Positions 10,586 to 19,648 of a stretch of DNA of 64,000 bases are shown piece after piece. Position 1 is the first letter of the stretch; each line of letters begins with the position of its first letter. Origin of the DNA: Pycnococcus provasolii (Eukaryota > Chlorophyta > Pseudoscourfieldiophyceae > Pseudoscourfieldiales); assembly GCA_049487715.1 (NCBI GenBank), contig CP150578.1:248001-312000 (forward strand), read 5' to 3'. The position numbers and the translations under genes are program-made. The notes under the pieces were generated by a model that saw only the letters and a program-made list of their open reading frames with translations, was not told the DNA's origin and did no database searches.

Positions 10586-11404
10586 GATATGGCGAAGCAG
10601 ATCTGAAAAAAAAAAAAAAAGCGAAATGCCTCGAGGTGAAAAAACCTCCTCGCTCAGATATGGCAGAGGAACTGAAAGCAGTCGGCACGAAGCACGAAGC
10701 ACGAAGCACACGCGCGCGCTGACCAGTGGCCATAAGGCTGATGACCGTTGGGCAAGCGAGCACGTTCCATATTCGCCTAAGGTTAGGTGGCTGGACCTGG
10801 CACGTCGTTCACGCACATGGTCAACGTCTCAACGAACGAATGAATGGCGCAAGAAGAACTCGTCACGCGCTCCTTCTGTCATTTTATGGACTTCGCCGGA
10901 CCTCGCATGGCGGTGATTCACGTGGTCAAGTTCGTGAATCGGTGAGTGCAACCACGTGTGTAACCTCTGCACTGTAATCGATGGTAATTTTATGATAGCC
11001 GTTTGCGACTCCCTCTCTCGTCGAGTGGGTCGAGGTCCGCGACACACACACAACTCCATAGACCAATAGACACTCAACTTGCCGTTGGGCTGGAAAAGTA
11101 ACCGCCGCCATGGCCTGTCATGTGTGCTGTAACCGTCTTCATCGTCAGCGTCAACGCGCACACTCCTTGCTCATGCTTACTCGATATCTAGGCACGCTCT
11201 TCCTATCAGTCGGTGGTGTGCTTGCCGGCCCACTCCCCTCCCACGTCCTCTTAAAATGGACGCCCTTTGCTCGCGACGCCGTCCACTCAGTTATAACAAG
11301 AATCGTAAGTCTGCCGCGACGTTTCGGCGGGATGGTGACGTGGACGTGGCATGACATGCCTTTGTTCGGACGTTACACAAATTATATTACATTTTGCCAA
11401 CGAA
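10586..11404. other. Intergenic region between AIR9 and the next minus-strand gene
   Basis: This 0.8 kb holds the AIR9 5' leader, including a T-rich run next to a CAG (possible 5' UTR intron acceptor), and the 3' flank of the gene ending at 11405. A plus-strand frame at 11110-11433 would give 107 residues with one hydrophobic segment, but its 3' part overlaps the end of the neighbouring gene and I see no family. No RNA gene or repeat stands out. Confidence 0.4.
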
Positions 11405-12367
11405 TTAGTCACGCGGCATCGACTCCGGCTTGACGCCGCGCGCGAGATTCTGCTCCCGCGTCTCCCATGCACGCCACAGCACTTCCGACTCCCCCGCCGA
11501 TGATCGCATGCCGTCGAGTCCCGTTTCCCACTTGATGCTGAGGTCGACAACCGCGCCCATGATTCCGCCCGTCCATGGTACATGCGTGGGCACCGACAGG
11601 TTGCGTGGAGTGCCGTCGGGCATAAGCCCAGTCTTGTGCGCGTTTGCGTGCGTCTTGCGAAACTCGTCGGTGAACTTGCCGCGCTGGCCGTACAGCGGGT
11701 TCGTGGGATCAGTCTGATGCTTCAGCCAGCACTCGCCGAACGCGTGTACGTGGCCTGTGTCCAACGCCCAACAGTACGGTAGCGTGTGGCAGAAAACCCA
11801 GCTGTTGCACGGCCGCTCGGAGTTCTTGGGGTCCTCCGCGTGCGCTTTGCACGCGTCGCAGCACTCCGCCGCCGACGCCTTGATGTGTGACGCTCCCCAC
11901 ATAACCGCATATCCGCCTGGGTCGCTGTGCGGCTCCTCTCCGCACATTGCGTGTGTTGTCACCCCGGGACAGTCCGCCATGCACGTCTCCGCCGTCTCCG
12001 GGGGCTCGCATCGTCCGTCGCCGCAAAATCCGGACGCACGTTGCGTCGTCTGTGCAGCATGTTCGTTCGCAACCACCTGCTCATCAACCGGCAACCTCAT
12101 CTCCGCCGCAACGCTCCGATGTGCAAGGGACCGTTGCACATCATGCTCTCCCACATGAACATCCCGAACATCACCACCATCACCATCACCATCACCACTT
12201 GAAGTCGTCATCACGACACTGAAGACGGTCGACAGATATGCCAACAATGAGACGACTAAGGAAAGGAAAACAACACCAAAGACGACAAACACGATGGCGT
12301 CACGAAGACGACGACGACGACTAAGCGGGGCATGCTGCCCGCCCGGGGGGGACGACGGCGTGTCCAT
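11405..12367 (-). CDS. Type II membrane protein with cysteine-rich ectodomain
   Basis: The 320-residue frame starts at the ATG at 12367. A short cytoplasmic Arg-rich stretch ('SRRRRLRDA') precedes one strong membrane span at about residues 25-50, giving type II topology. The lumenal or outer part has a cysteine motif 'CGDGRCEPPETAETC' (about residues 114-128), of a kind common in secreted algal proteins. It is followed by a Cys/Trp-rich region with 'ECCDACKAH', 'CNSWVFC' and 'CWALD', whose CxxC and spaced Cys pattern resembles a PAN/Apple-like fold. The last ~90 residues lack clear motifs. A role in the secretory pathway or at the cell surface, perhaps carbohydrate or protein binding, is an inference. 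Confidence 0.7.
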   Translation of the reverse strand: MDTPSSPPGGQHAPLSRRRRLRDAIVFVVFGVVFLSLVVSLLAYLSTVFSVVMTTSSGDGDGDGGDVRDVHVGEHDVQRSLAHRSVAAEMRLPVDEQVVANEHAAQTTQRASGFCGDGRCEPPETAETCMADCPGVTTHAMCGEEPHSDPGGYAVMWGASHIKASAAECCDACKAHAEDPKNSERPCNSWVFCHTLPYCWALDTGHVHAFGECWLKHQTDPTNPLYGQRGKFTDEFRKTHANAHKTGLMPDGTPRNLSVPTHVPWTGGIMGAVVDLSIKWETGLDGMRSSAGESEVLWRAWETREQNLARGVKPESMPRD

Positions 12368-12417
12368 GAGCCGAACTTGTTTTTTAAGGATGCGGTGGGT
12401 CGCGGCGGAACTTCGGA

Positions 12418-12515
12418 ATAGGGGTTCGAGTTCGGGGTTTGGGGTTCGTGTTCGGGGTTCGAGTTCGGGGTTCGCGTGTTCGGGGTTTAGGGTTAGGGTT
12501 TCATGGTGCCTTGAG
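12418..12515. promoter_or_regulatory. Telobox-like G-rich element array in a divergent promoter
   Basis: Between the divergently transcribed genes at 12367 (-) and 12691 (+) lies a run of 'ggggttcg', 'ttcggggttt' and 'ggtttagggttagggttt' motifs. The last is a short perfect match to the plant-type telomere repeat TTTAGGG. In plants such teloboxes in promoters recruit Myb-type factors; whether this holds here is inference. It is far too short to be a telomere. Confidence 0.45.
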
Positions 12516-12690
12516 CCTGAGGGAGGTTTTTTTTCCCCTCCCTCTAGTTCTTGTTGGGTCTCTGCTCATTACACATTGTCGTTCACTCGAATCTTCATTC
12601 AACCTTGTCGTGCTGTTGTTGTTGTCATCTCGGCTAAATAATACAGTAGGCCTTTATTATCATACAGTAGTTAACTCTGCTGTGCTTCTT

Positions 12691-13368
12691 ATGCTTGGTC
12701 GTGGACGTTCGTCGGGTTCGCGTGGCGGTGTGGGAGGGTCAGCATCCGGGCGATCAGGGTCGCCGTCTGCGAAAGATATACAGGCACTGGGTGATTTGTT
12801 TGCGAAATATGCATCCGCAGATGACGACAACGAAATCGGACCGGAAGGCGTAGAGAGCCTGTGCGGTGATTTAGGAACAGATCCTTCAGACGTCTCAGTA
12901 CTCCACCTAGCTTGGAAAATGCAAGCGGCGCGCATGGGGTTCTTCAAGCGCGACGAGTTCATCCGTGGGTGCGTGGCGCTGGGTGTACCTTCGGCGAAAG
13001 CGGGAATCACCGCGGCGGGGATAAAGGAGAGGCTGCCTTCAGCCGCTACCGAGGTGGAGTCGAAACGCGACGCACTCGTGGACTTTCACACGTACGCCTT
13101 CAAGTTCTGCTTGACGGAGCCTTTGCAGAAGACGCTTGATTTGGATACGGCTTGTGCGATGTTGCAGCTGGTGTTACCTGGTGCACCGCACACGGAGAAG
13201 TTCTGCGAGTTTCTCAAGGAGCAGACGGAGTACAAGCGCGTGACGCTGGACCAGTGGACAAGTTTCCTGCGCTTCAATGAGGAGGTGGCTGAGGACTGCA
13301 GCGGTTACGACGAAACGCAGGCGTGGCCCTTATTGATTGACCTGTACGTGGAAAAAATGACAAATTGA
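12691..13368 (+). CDS. DCN1-like protein (cullin neddylation E3 co-factor)
   Basis: This 225-residue protein begins at the ATG at 12691, the first after the promoter array. A Gly/Ser/Arg-rich leader of about 25 residues is followed by a complete PONY (potentiating neddylation) domain. Diagnostic stretches are 'HTYAFKFCLTEPLQKTLDLD', 'VTLDQWTSFLRF' and the C-terminal 'YDETQAWPLLIDLYVE'. The latter matches the conserved Asp-Glu...Ala-Trp-Pro segment through which DCN1 proteins contact the cullin WHB domain. Family members act as scaffolds bringing the NEDD8-loaded E2 to cullins in the nucleus and cytosol. The N-terminal UBA-like domain of human DCUN1D1 (259 aa) is absent, as in some family members. 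No intron is needed. Confidence 0.88.
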   Translation: MLGRGRSSGSRGGVGGSASGRSGSPSAKDIQALGDLFAKYASADDDNEIGPEGVESLCGDLGTDPSDVSVLHLAWKMQAARMGFFKRDEFIRGCVALGVPSAKAGITAAGIKERLPSAATEVESKRDALVDFHTYAFKFCLTEPLQKTLDLDTACAMLQLVLPGAPHTEKFCEFLKEQTEYKRVTLDQWTSFLRFNEEVAEDCSGYDETQAWPLLIDLYVEKMTN

Positions 13369-13479
13369 CACATGTATGTCATATAACAACAAGAAAGAAA
13401 AACAATGTCGCCATACTTCCTAACGTACATATTATTCGTACAGTACAGCACATACATACCTCCTCCCTCTTGGATTGTA

Positions 13480-13590
13480 ACTACCGAAATGGACCCCGAA
13501 TCACGAATGAAACCCCTAAGGGAAAGAAACCCCTAGTTATCAAAAATAAACCCCTAATTAACTGACCGAAACAAACCCCTAACTGAAACG
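13480..13590. promoter_or_regulatory. Repeated AAACCCCTA-type motifs upstream of the ankyrin gene
   Basis: The spacer between 13369 and 13708 holds at least four spaced copies of 'aaacccctaa' or a close variant (around 13510, 13528, 13548 and 13573) in AT-rich DNA. They resemble the reverse complement of the G-rich motif in the DCUN1D promoter and differ from the plant telobox AAACCCTAA by one extra C. Their position about 120-200 bases before the next ATG suggests a promoter role. Confidence 0.4.
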
Positions 13591-13708
13591 CTTACTGTAA
13601 CTTGTTTTTTTGCCCGGGTAGGGGTATGACAGAAGCATGACGACACACTACCCGTAAGATAGACGTGGAGGGTTCTCCCCCCCCTCATTCCTCATTCTCA
13701 ACGCCACC

Positions 13709-15379
13709 ATGGAGTCGATGAGCGACTTGTTCGCGCAGATGGCCTCAGGAGGCCCGTTACCGCCGTCCATGACTCGCCCACGCGTCTCCATGGGCCCGTC
13801 CTCTATATTGACAGCCGCACGCGATGACAACGTCGCTTTAATACGATCCTTGTGTGCGCCACCTTCCTCCACTGCAGTTGACTCGTGCAACCAGATTGGG
13901 CAGTCGGCGATCCATATTGCGTGCATACACGGTCGGCTCGCCAGTGTGGAACTGCTCCTGGAACTGGGATCAGACCCGTCACTACCTAACGACCGAGGAT
14001 CCACGCCGCTACACTTTGCAGCGACTGCCAAGCGTAACGTAAAGGAAGTTGTCGCACTTCTACTATCCAAAGGGGCCGACCCGGATACCATGGACATGTC
14101 AGGGAGACTGCCGTTCGAAATGTGTTCTGATAACGAAGTGCGTGAAATGCTAGGTGGGCCTTCGCAGGCACTCCTAGACGCAGCGGCGAACGGTAACGTC
14201 GACGCATTAACGAGCATACTAGCCGCAGGACCAAACACAGACGGCGCGGACTCTGACGGGCAATGCGCGCTGCACCTCGCAGCCATGAACGGACACCTGC
14301 CTTGCGTGCAAGCGCTCGTCAACGCGGCCGCGACCGTCGATATATTCAACATGCGAGGGGAAACGCCGCTCTTCCTCGCAGCCGCGGAAGGAGACGCAGA
14401 TGTCGTCAAGTTTCTACTCGACCACGGCGCGGACCCGTCTGTGCAACGTGTCAACGAGCAGGCTGAGAAGTACAGCGAGGCGATGGGGTGGATTTCATCC
14501 GGTGGAGGAGCGCCACCTGGCGCTTCTGACAGCGCGATGACAGATGCTCCCATGGACGCCGCCCCACTTCACGTGTGCGCCGCCGAAGGCGACGAAGACA
14601 TGGTCGAGCTGCTGCTCGAGCGAGGCGCCTTCGTGGATGCGCGCGACGCGGAACAAAAGACGCCGCTTCACATCGCACTCGACGAGAACGAGTTGGGTGT
14701 GGCAAAACTTCTCCTCGATGCAGGTGCGGATCCATGCACGGGCAATCGCGGAACCACCACGGTGCTGCACTGGTGCGCGTCGAGGGGTAAGGTGAAAGCG
14801 ATGCGCATGCTCCTCGAGGCGGGCGCATCCAAGATATCCGGCCCAGAAATTGGGGAGGCGCTGATTGAAGATGGCGGCGCAGATCCGATGGAAACGCCTG
14901 ATGAGCCAGCGCACATCGTTGCAGCTCGACTGAGTGCGCGTTTTCGCAATCGGCGTTGGCTTGGCTCCAGCAGCTGGACGCCTCTGCTGCTTGCGTGCCG
15001 GCAGGGCAAGCCCGAGGCTGTGCAGCTTCTCGTGCAGTACGCCATGGCAAACCCGTTCGACCGAACGCCAGCCGGCGCAGCTCGTGTGACGAGTGCCGTC
15101 GCAAATGCCCCGGCGGCGAACGCATCAAGCGGGCACGGCAGTGGGCGGACGGCGCTTCACATCATTGCGGGAAATGGGACCGTGAACTGTTTGGATCCTC
15201 TGCTGGATTCCGTTCGCAAGCTTGCCATCGCACATCCAGATCATGCTAGCGTGCTGATCGATGCGTTGCTTGCGAAAGATTGTGACGGACGAACCCCGAT
15301 GGACGTGGCTGTTGACAGCGGTCACGCGGAGCTTTCGAAAATTATCGCAGACAAGGCTGCCGAGGCGTGCAGGGTATGA
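13709..15379 (+). CDS. Ankyrin-repeat protein
   Basis: This 556-residue protein starts in a strong context (gccaccATGg). Ankyrin repeats fill most of it. Clear units include 'GQSAIHIACIHGRLASVELL', 'GSTPLHFAATAKRNVKEVV', 'GQCALHLAAMNGHLPCVQAL', 'GETPLFLAAAEGDADVVKFL', 'APLHVCAAEGDEDMVELLL', 'KTPLHIALDENELGVAKLLL' and 'TVLHWCASRGKVKAMRMLL', plus weaker ones towards the C-terminus. The TPLHxAA and LLLxxGADP signatures are well kept, so the fold is sound. No kinase, ion-channel or other catalytic domain, signal peptide or membrane span is visible. It is probably a cytosolic or nuclear protein-binding scaffold; the partner cannot be told. No intron is needed. Confidence 0.85.
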   Translation: MESMSDLFAQMASGGPLPPSMTRPRVSMGPSSILTAARDDNVALIRSLCAPPSSTAVDSCNQIGQSAIHIACIHGRLASVELLLELGSDPSLPNDRGSTPLHFAATAKRNVKEVVALLLSKGADPDTMDMSGRLPFEMCSDNEVREMLGGPSQALLDAAANGNVDALTSILAAGPNTDGADSDGQCALHLAAMNGHLPCVQALVNAAATVDIFNMRGETPLFLAAAEGDADVVKFLLDHGADPSVQRVNEQAEKYSEAMGWISSGGGAPPGASDSAMTDAPMDAAPLHVCAAEGDEDMVELLLERGAFVDARDAEQKTPLHIALDENELGVAKLLLDAGADPCTGNRGTTTVLHWCASRGKVKAMRMLLEAGASKISGPEIGEALIEDGGADPMETPDEPAHIVAARLSARFRNRRWLGSSSWTPLLLACRQGKPEAVQLLVQYAMANPFDRTPAGAARVTSAVANAPAANASSGHGSGRTALHIIAGNGTVNCLDPLLDSVRKLAIAHPDHASVLIDALLAKDCDGRTPMDVAVDSGHAELSKIIADKAAEACRV

Positions 15380-15458
15380 GGGTCAAGGGTAGTCAATTGG
15401 GGTTGGGAAACAAAAAAAGGTGTAGTGTACACACATGTAACAGCAAGACAATAGAGCT

Positions 15459-16859
15459 CTAAAGCTTTTCAAGGCTCCGGAGCCTTCGGTCAAATTCGTC
15501 GCGAGAAAGCTCATTATTTTCCAAAGCGCGGCGCAGTCGTACACGTTCACGTATTAGCGACATCTCGTCCATTTCACCGGGAGGTTCCTGATCATTATCA
15601 TTATCATGATCTTGCAGCAACGATATGATATCAGGAGACTCGTTGGCATCGTCCTCTCGCTCCCACAATACATATTCTGTCGCCGGCGCAGGAGACTCGT
15701 TGGCATCGTCCTCTCGCTCCCACAATATGTTATCCGTCGTCGGCGCAGGAGACTCGTCAGCGTCGTCCTCTCGCTGCCACAATATGTTATCCGTCGTCGG
15801 CGCAGGTGACTCGTCGGCATCGTCCTCTCGCTCCCACAATATGTTATCCGTCGCCGGCGCAGGTGACTCGTCGGCGCCGTCCTCTCGCTGCCACAATATG
15901 TTATCCGTCGTCGGCGCAGGAGACTCGTCGGCGTCGTCCTCTCGCTGCCACAATATGTTATCCGTCGTCGGCGCAGGAGACTCGTCGGCATCGTCCTCTC
16001 GCTGCCACAATATGTTATCCGTCGGCACGGAAGCATCTTTTTCATTTGAAGTATCCTCGTTGACACGCTCCGCCTTCCAGTCGTCGTTGCGTGGAAAGAC
16101 GGCTTGTGCGATAAGTGGAGCGCCAACAACTGCTGCCAATCCACCCGCGAGACGTGCCACGCGCCAAGGATCCGCGCTCTCCCCGCTGAAGATGGAAGGG
16201 CCGTCCTCAGTGGTTTGATTCTCTTGCAAGTCAGACTTCACGGCGCTTTCTGGAGGACTCTCGTCGTCGTCGTTTGCATTCACCAGCACGTCAGGCGCAT
16301 CCTCAACACTCTGTGCGAGCACCGTCTCCTTCACACTTTCTGGAGGCCTCTTGTCGTCGTCGTCGTTTGCATTCACCAGCACGTCAGGCGCATCCTCCAT
16401 AATCTGCTTGAGTTCGACCTGCTGAGAGCTCTGCTGATCGGGTAAGGGCATCGCAGCTTCCCCAGCATTCTTGTCCCCAACGACACTGTCCAGCTGTTCC
16501 GTAGATATTCGTCGCTGGATTGCAACACCTCCCCATGAATCACTTTGAATTTCCCCTAAAGGTAGGTTTAACTCACTGACCATCCTAACCTCCCCAGGGC
16601 TATGGATAGGTGGTTGAACATGAATGCTGTCAAGGAGGAATTCCGAAGGTTGCGTTGAAAAAGCGAGGACTGAACCTAGCGATTCAAGGGAGAGAGAGCA
16701 TATACGAGGAGTACGAGGAGTACGAGGAGCACGACGACCATAATGACCACCACACGCACGCCGATGCACACGCCCGTGGGAATACATCTTCTTTGCTGGC
16801 GCTGCCGCTGCCGTTGCCACCGAGGTCGCCGAGGTCGCCATGGCCGAGGTCGCCGCCAT
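15459..16859 (-). CDS. Membrane-associated repeat protein with SHOCT-like C-terminus
   Basis: I choose the ATG at 16859, giving about 466 residues; the frame is open upstream but that part is a Phe-rich translation of an A-rich leader. The Ala/Ser/Thr-rich, basic N-terminus could be a plastid or mitochondrial transit peptide. A middle acidic region repeats 'VLVNANDDDDKRPPES'-type stretches twice. One hydrophobic span ('LAGGLAAVVGAPLIAQAVF', about residue 270) follows. Seven tandem 19-residue units of the form 'DNILWQREDDADESPAPTT' come next. The last ~35 residues ('LIRERVRLRRALENNELSRD', then 'EFDRRLRSLEKL') fit a SHOCT-like short helical motif. The function is unknown; SHOCT segments usually end other proteins. 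Confidence 0.65.
   Translation of the reverse strand: MAATSAMATSATSVATAAAAPAKKMYSHGRVHRRACGGHYGRRAPRTPRTPRICSLSLESLGSVLAFSTQPSEFLLDSIHVQPPIHSPGEVRMVSELNLPLGEIQSDSWGGVAIQRRISTEQLDSVVGDKNAGEAAMPLPDQQSSQQVELKQIMEDAPDVLVNANDDDDKRPPESVKETVLAQSVEDAPDVLVNANDDDESPPESAVKSDLQENQTTEDGPSIFSGESADPWRVARLAGGLAAVVGAPLIAQAVFPRNDDWKAERVNEDTSNEKDASVPTDNILWQREDDADESPAPTTDNILWQREDDADESPAPTTDNILWQREDGADESPAPATDNILWEREDDADESPAPTTDNILWQREDDADESPAPTTDNILWEREDDANESPAPATEYVLWEREDDANESPDIISLLQDHDNDNDQEPPGEMDEMSLIRERVRLRRALENNELSRDEFDRRLRSLEKL
15632..16023 (-). repeat. 57-bp coding minisatellite (7 units)
   Basis: Seven adjacent 57-base units inside the preceding gene each encode a 19-residue unit around 'ILWQREDDADESPAP'. 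The period is a multiple of three, so unit gain or loss keeps the frame. Substitutions between units are mostly Q/E, D/N and T/A swaps, with one D/G change. The last unit (residues EYVLW...) is the most diverged. Confidence 0.85.
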
Positions 16860-17021
16860 AGGGCCAAAAAATGGAAAAAAGGAAAAATCAAAAATGGGAA
16901 AAAAATTGAAAAACAAACCCCGAGTTGAATTCCGAAGTTCAGATTATTCGGGTTTGAATTCGGGTTTGGGTTTTTTAAATGGGTTCGCCCATTTATTTAC
17001 CCTTAAAGGCTTAAAAACGAG

Positions 17022-17880
17022 GGGCCGCCTTGCCTCTTCGCTCAAAGACGTGGTCAAGCTCTTGCCAGCCAGTTCGCTCCTTCGACCTCACTCAATGATG
17101 GGCCGCCTTGCCTCATCGCTCAAAGACGTGGTCAAGCTCTTGCCAGCCAGTTCGCTCCTTCGACCTCACTCAATGATGGGCCGCCTTGCCTCTTCGCTCA
17201 AAGACGTGGTCAAGCTCTTGCCAGCCAGTTCGCTCCTTCGACCTCACTCAATGATGGGCCGCCTTGCCTCTTCGCTCAAAGACGTGGTCAAGCTCTTGCC
17301 AGCCAGTTCGCTCCTTCGACCTCACTCAATGATGGGCCGCCTTGCCTCTTCGCTCAAAGACGTGGTCAAGCTCTTGCCAGCCAGTTCGCTCCTTCGACCT
17401 CACTCAATGATGGGCCGCCTTGCCTCATCGCTCAAAGACGTGGTCAAGCTCTTGCCAGCCAGTTCGCTCCTTCGACCTCACTCAATGATGGGCCGCCTTG
17501 CCTCTTCGCTCAAAGACGTGGTCAAGCTCTTGCCAGCCAGTTCGCTCCTTCGACCTCACTCAATGATGGGCCGCCTTGCCTCTTCGCTCAAAGACGTGGT
17601 CAAGCTCTTGCCAGCCAGTTCGCTCCTTCGACCTCACTCAATGATGGGCCGCCTTGCCTCTTCGCTCAAAGACGTGGTCAAGCTCTTGCCAGCCAGTTCG
17701 CTCCTTCGACCTCACTCAATGATGGGCCGCCTTGCCTCTTCGCTCAAAGACGTGGTCAAGCTCTTGCCAGCCAGTTCGCTCCTTCGACCTCACTCAAATA
17801 CTCAATGATGGGCCGCCTTGCCTCATCGGTCAAAGACGTGGTCAAGCTCTTGCCAGCCAGTTCGCTCCTTCGACCTGAAT
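17022..17880. repeat. 78-bp minisatellite, 11 copies
   Basis: A 78-base unit beginning 'ggccgccttgcctcttcgct' and ending 'cgacctcactcaatgat' is repeated head to tail about eleven times with almost no differences (a few c/t-to-a changes in 'cctcatcg' versus 'cctcttcg'). The last junction carries an extra 8 bases ('aatactca'), and the last unit has a 'cggtc' variant. Because 78 is a multiple of three it yields a 26-residue repeating open frame, but the frame breaks at the 8-base insertion and lacks any plausible gene context, so I treat it as non-coding. It sits about 220 bases upstream of the formamidase ATG. Confidence 0.85.
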
Positions 17881-18101
17881 TGCCAATCACCTGGCGCTTG
17901 CTTGCGGTTGAGAAGACGCGAGAAAAACGAAGAAGAAGAAGAAGAAAACGCGTAAACTTACCGGGTCTGTACAGTGAGTAACGTGTGTGTGTGTGTGCAG
18001 CCGTGTGCCGTGTGCCGTGTGCACTGTATTGTCCGTGTTTCGTGCGTTCGGGCCACACGTCATTCCGCCATCTTGTGAGGCGATACGGAAGTAGGTACAG
18101 T

Positions 18102-19187
18102 ATGTCGTCCGGACTCGGTGGCCTGAACAAGTCACCTTCAGGCGTCGTCGTCGGCGTCTGCCAAACGCAACTGCCCGTCGTTGACACCAAAGAGCAACTG
18201 CACGCGCAAGCGAAACGCATCGTCGAACTCGTTGGCAAGGCACGCAGGAACTTGCCCACCATGGACCTCATCATCTTTCCAGAATACAGTCTGCACGGGT
18301 AAGTCTACCACGAACCATCCTTGGTTGGAGAAAGAAACAACAGTTCGCTAACAACCTAACGCACGAAATAAACATAAATCAGCCTTTCGATGAACACCGA
18401 CCCGGAGCTCATGTGCAAGCTCGACGGGCCAGAGGTGACGTCGTGGAGAGAGGCATGCAAGCAAAACAACATCTGGGGATGCTTCAGCATCATGGAATAC
18501 AACCCAGCTGGGAACCCGTACAACGTCGGAATCGTCATTAACGCAGCTGGCGACATTGTGCTTTACTACCGAAAAATGCACCCGTGGATCCCTGTTGAGC
18601 CGTGGGAACCTGGCAACAGAGGAATTCCTGTCGTCGACGGCCCGAACGGGTGCAAGCTCGCGCTCATCATTTGCCACGACGGACAGTTCCCAGAAATGGC
18701 ACGCGAGTGCGCCTACAAGGGCGCGGAGCTCATGATTCGAACGGCAGGATACACCGCACCCATTCGCGCGTCGTGGAGATTCACGAACCAAAGCAACTCG
18801 TTCTGCAACTTGATGGCAACCGCGAACGTGTGCATGTGCGGTTCGGACGGAACGTTCGACTCGATGGGCGAGGGCATGATTGTGAACTTCGACGGCACGG
18901 TGCTTGCTCACGGTGTCACGGGCCGCCCGGACGAAATCATCACGTCGGAGATCCGTCCTGATTTGATTCGTGAGGCGCGCGTGAACTGGGGCGTGGAGAA
19001 CAACATTTACCAGTTGTACCACCGCGGATACGTCGCGGTGAAAGGCGGCGCGCAGGACTGCCCGTACATGTACATGAAGGACATGATGAACGGGACGTAC
19101 AAGCTCCCCTGGGACGTTAAAATCAAAGACGGGACGGGCGAGGGATTCGACGCACCGACGCGCGCGTATGCGGGCAGTGACGAGTAA
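18102..19187 (+). CDS. amiF: Formamidase / aliphatic amidase of the nitrilase family (AmiF-type, 2 exons)
   Basis: Exons are 18102-18298 and 18383-19187, joined by an 84-base intron (GTAAGT donor, CAG acceptor) that splits a Gly codon; the product is 333 residues. The nitrilase-superfamily triad is present: Glu in 'LIIFPEYSLHG', Lys in 'VLYYRKMHPW' and Cys in 'LIICHDGQFPEMARE'. Other AmiF/AmiE-like stretches are 'WGCFSIMEYNP', 'NPYNVGIVINAAGDIV', 'GEGMIVNFDGTVLAHG' and 'WGVENNIYQLYHRGYVA'. Length and C-terminus ('YKLPWDVKIKDGTGEGF') fit Helicobacter-type AmiF (334 aa), which hydrolyses formamide to formate and ammonia. AmiE-type aliphatic amidase is the alternative, so substrate remains an inference. 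No targeting peptide is obvious, suggesting the cytosol. The family is mainly bacterial and fungal, so ancient transfer is possible, but the intron shows it is a settled nuclear gene. Confidence 0.88.
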
Positions 19188-19648
19188 TCACGAATGGAAC
19201 TTCACACGGGCCTTGTCATAGTATATTGCACTCGTTGGTCGCGTGCCCGTCGGTCGAACGAAGCGACGAACAAACTTGTCTGCCAACTGTAGTATCCTCA
19301 GACGATGTTGCGTACACTTGATGCCTGCTGCGACACACACGAACGTGTAATTCTGCACAAACATAGAGGCGGCAAGAGAATGCGTCATCATGCGGTAAAA
19401 TGGACCACGGTACCAGACATGGACGGAGCAAGCTTGGTGGTTATGTCGCGCACCACGGAGCTCGAGCTGTCAATTTGAACGACGCAACGAGTGTAACCCT
19501 AACTAAGCTCAAAAACTCTACAACCCTAATCCATATAATTCCCCGCGCCACGTCAGCACTCAGCAGGGGGATGCAGAGATTCGGGGTAGATTTCCCCTGG
19601 AAGATTTTTTGTTTACGGGACACTCACTTGTTCCAAATCAATCAATCA

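Noticed and set aside
9999-10916. 305-codon plus-strand frame
   Set aside because: It is antisense to the N-terminal part of AIR9 and has no family resemblance.
11110-11433. 107-codon plus-strand frame with one hydrophobic stretch
   Set aside because: It overlaps the 3' end of the type II membrane protein and shows no recognisable motif; kept only as a remark.
12480-12510. Telomere end
   Set aside because: Only about two TTTAGGG-type repeats are present and genes continue on both sides.
12439-12690. N-terminal extension of DCUN1D
   Set aside because: The extension reads through the telobox-like promoter array and does not resemble the family's UBA domain; the ATG at 12691 is better placed.
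16840-17808. 322-codon frame made of 26-residue repeats
   Set aside because: It is produced by a 78-bp minisatellite whose period is a multiple of three; the frame breaks at the 8-base insertion and has no promoter or family support.
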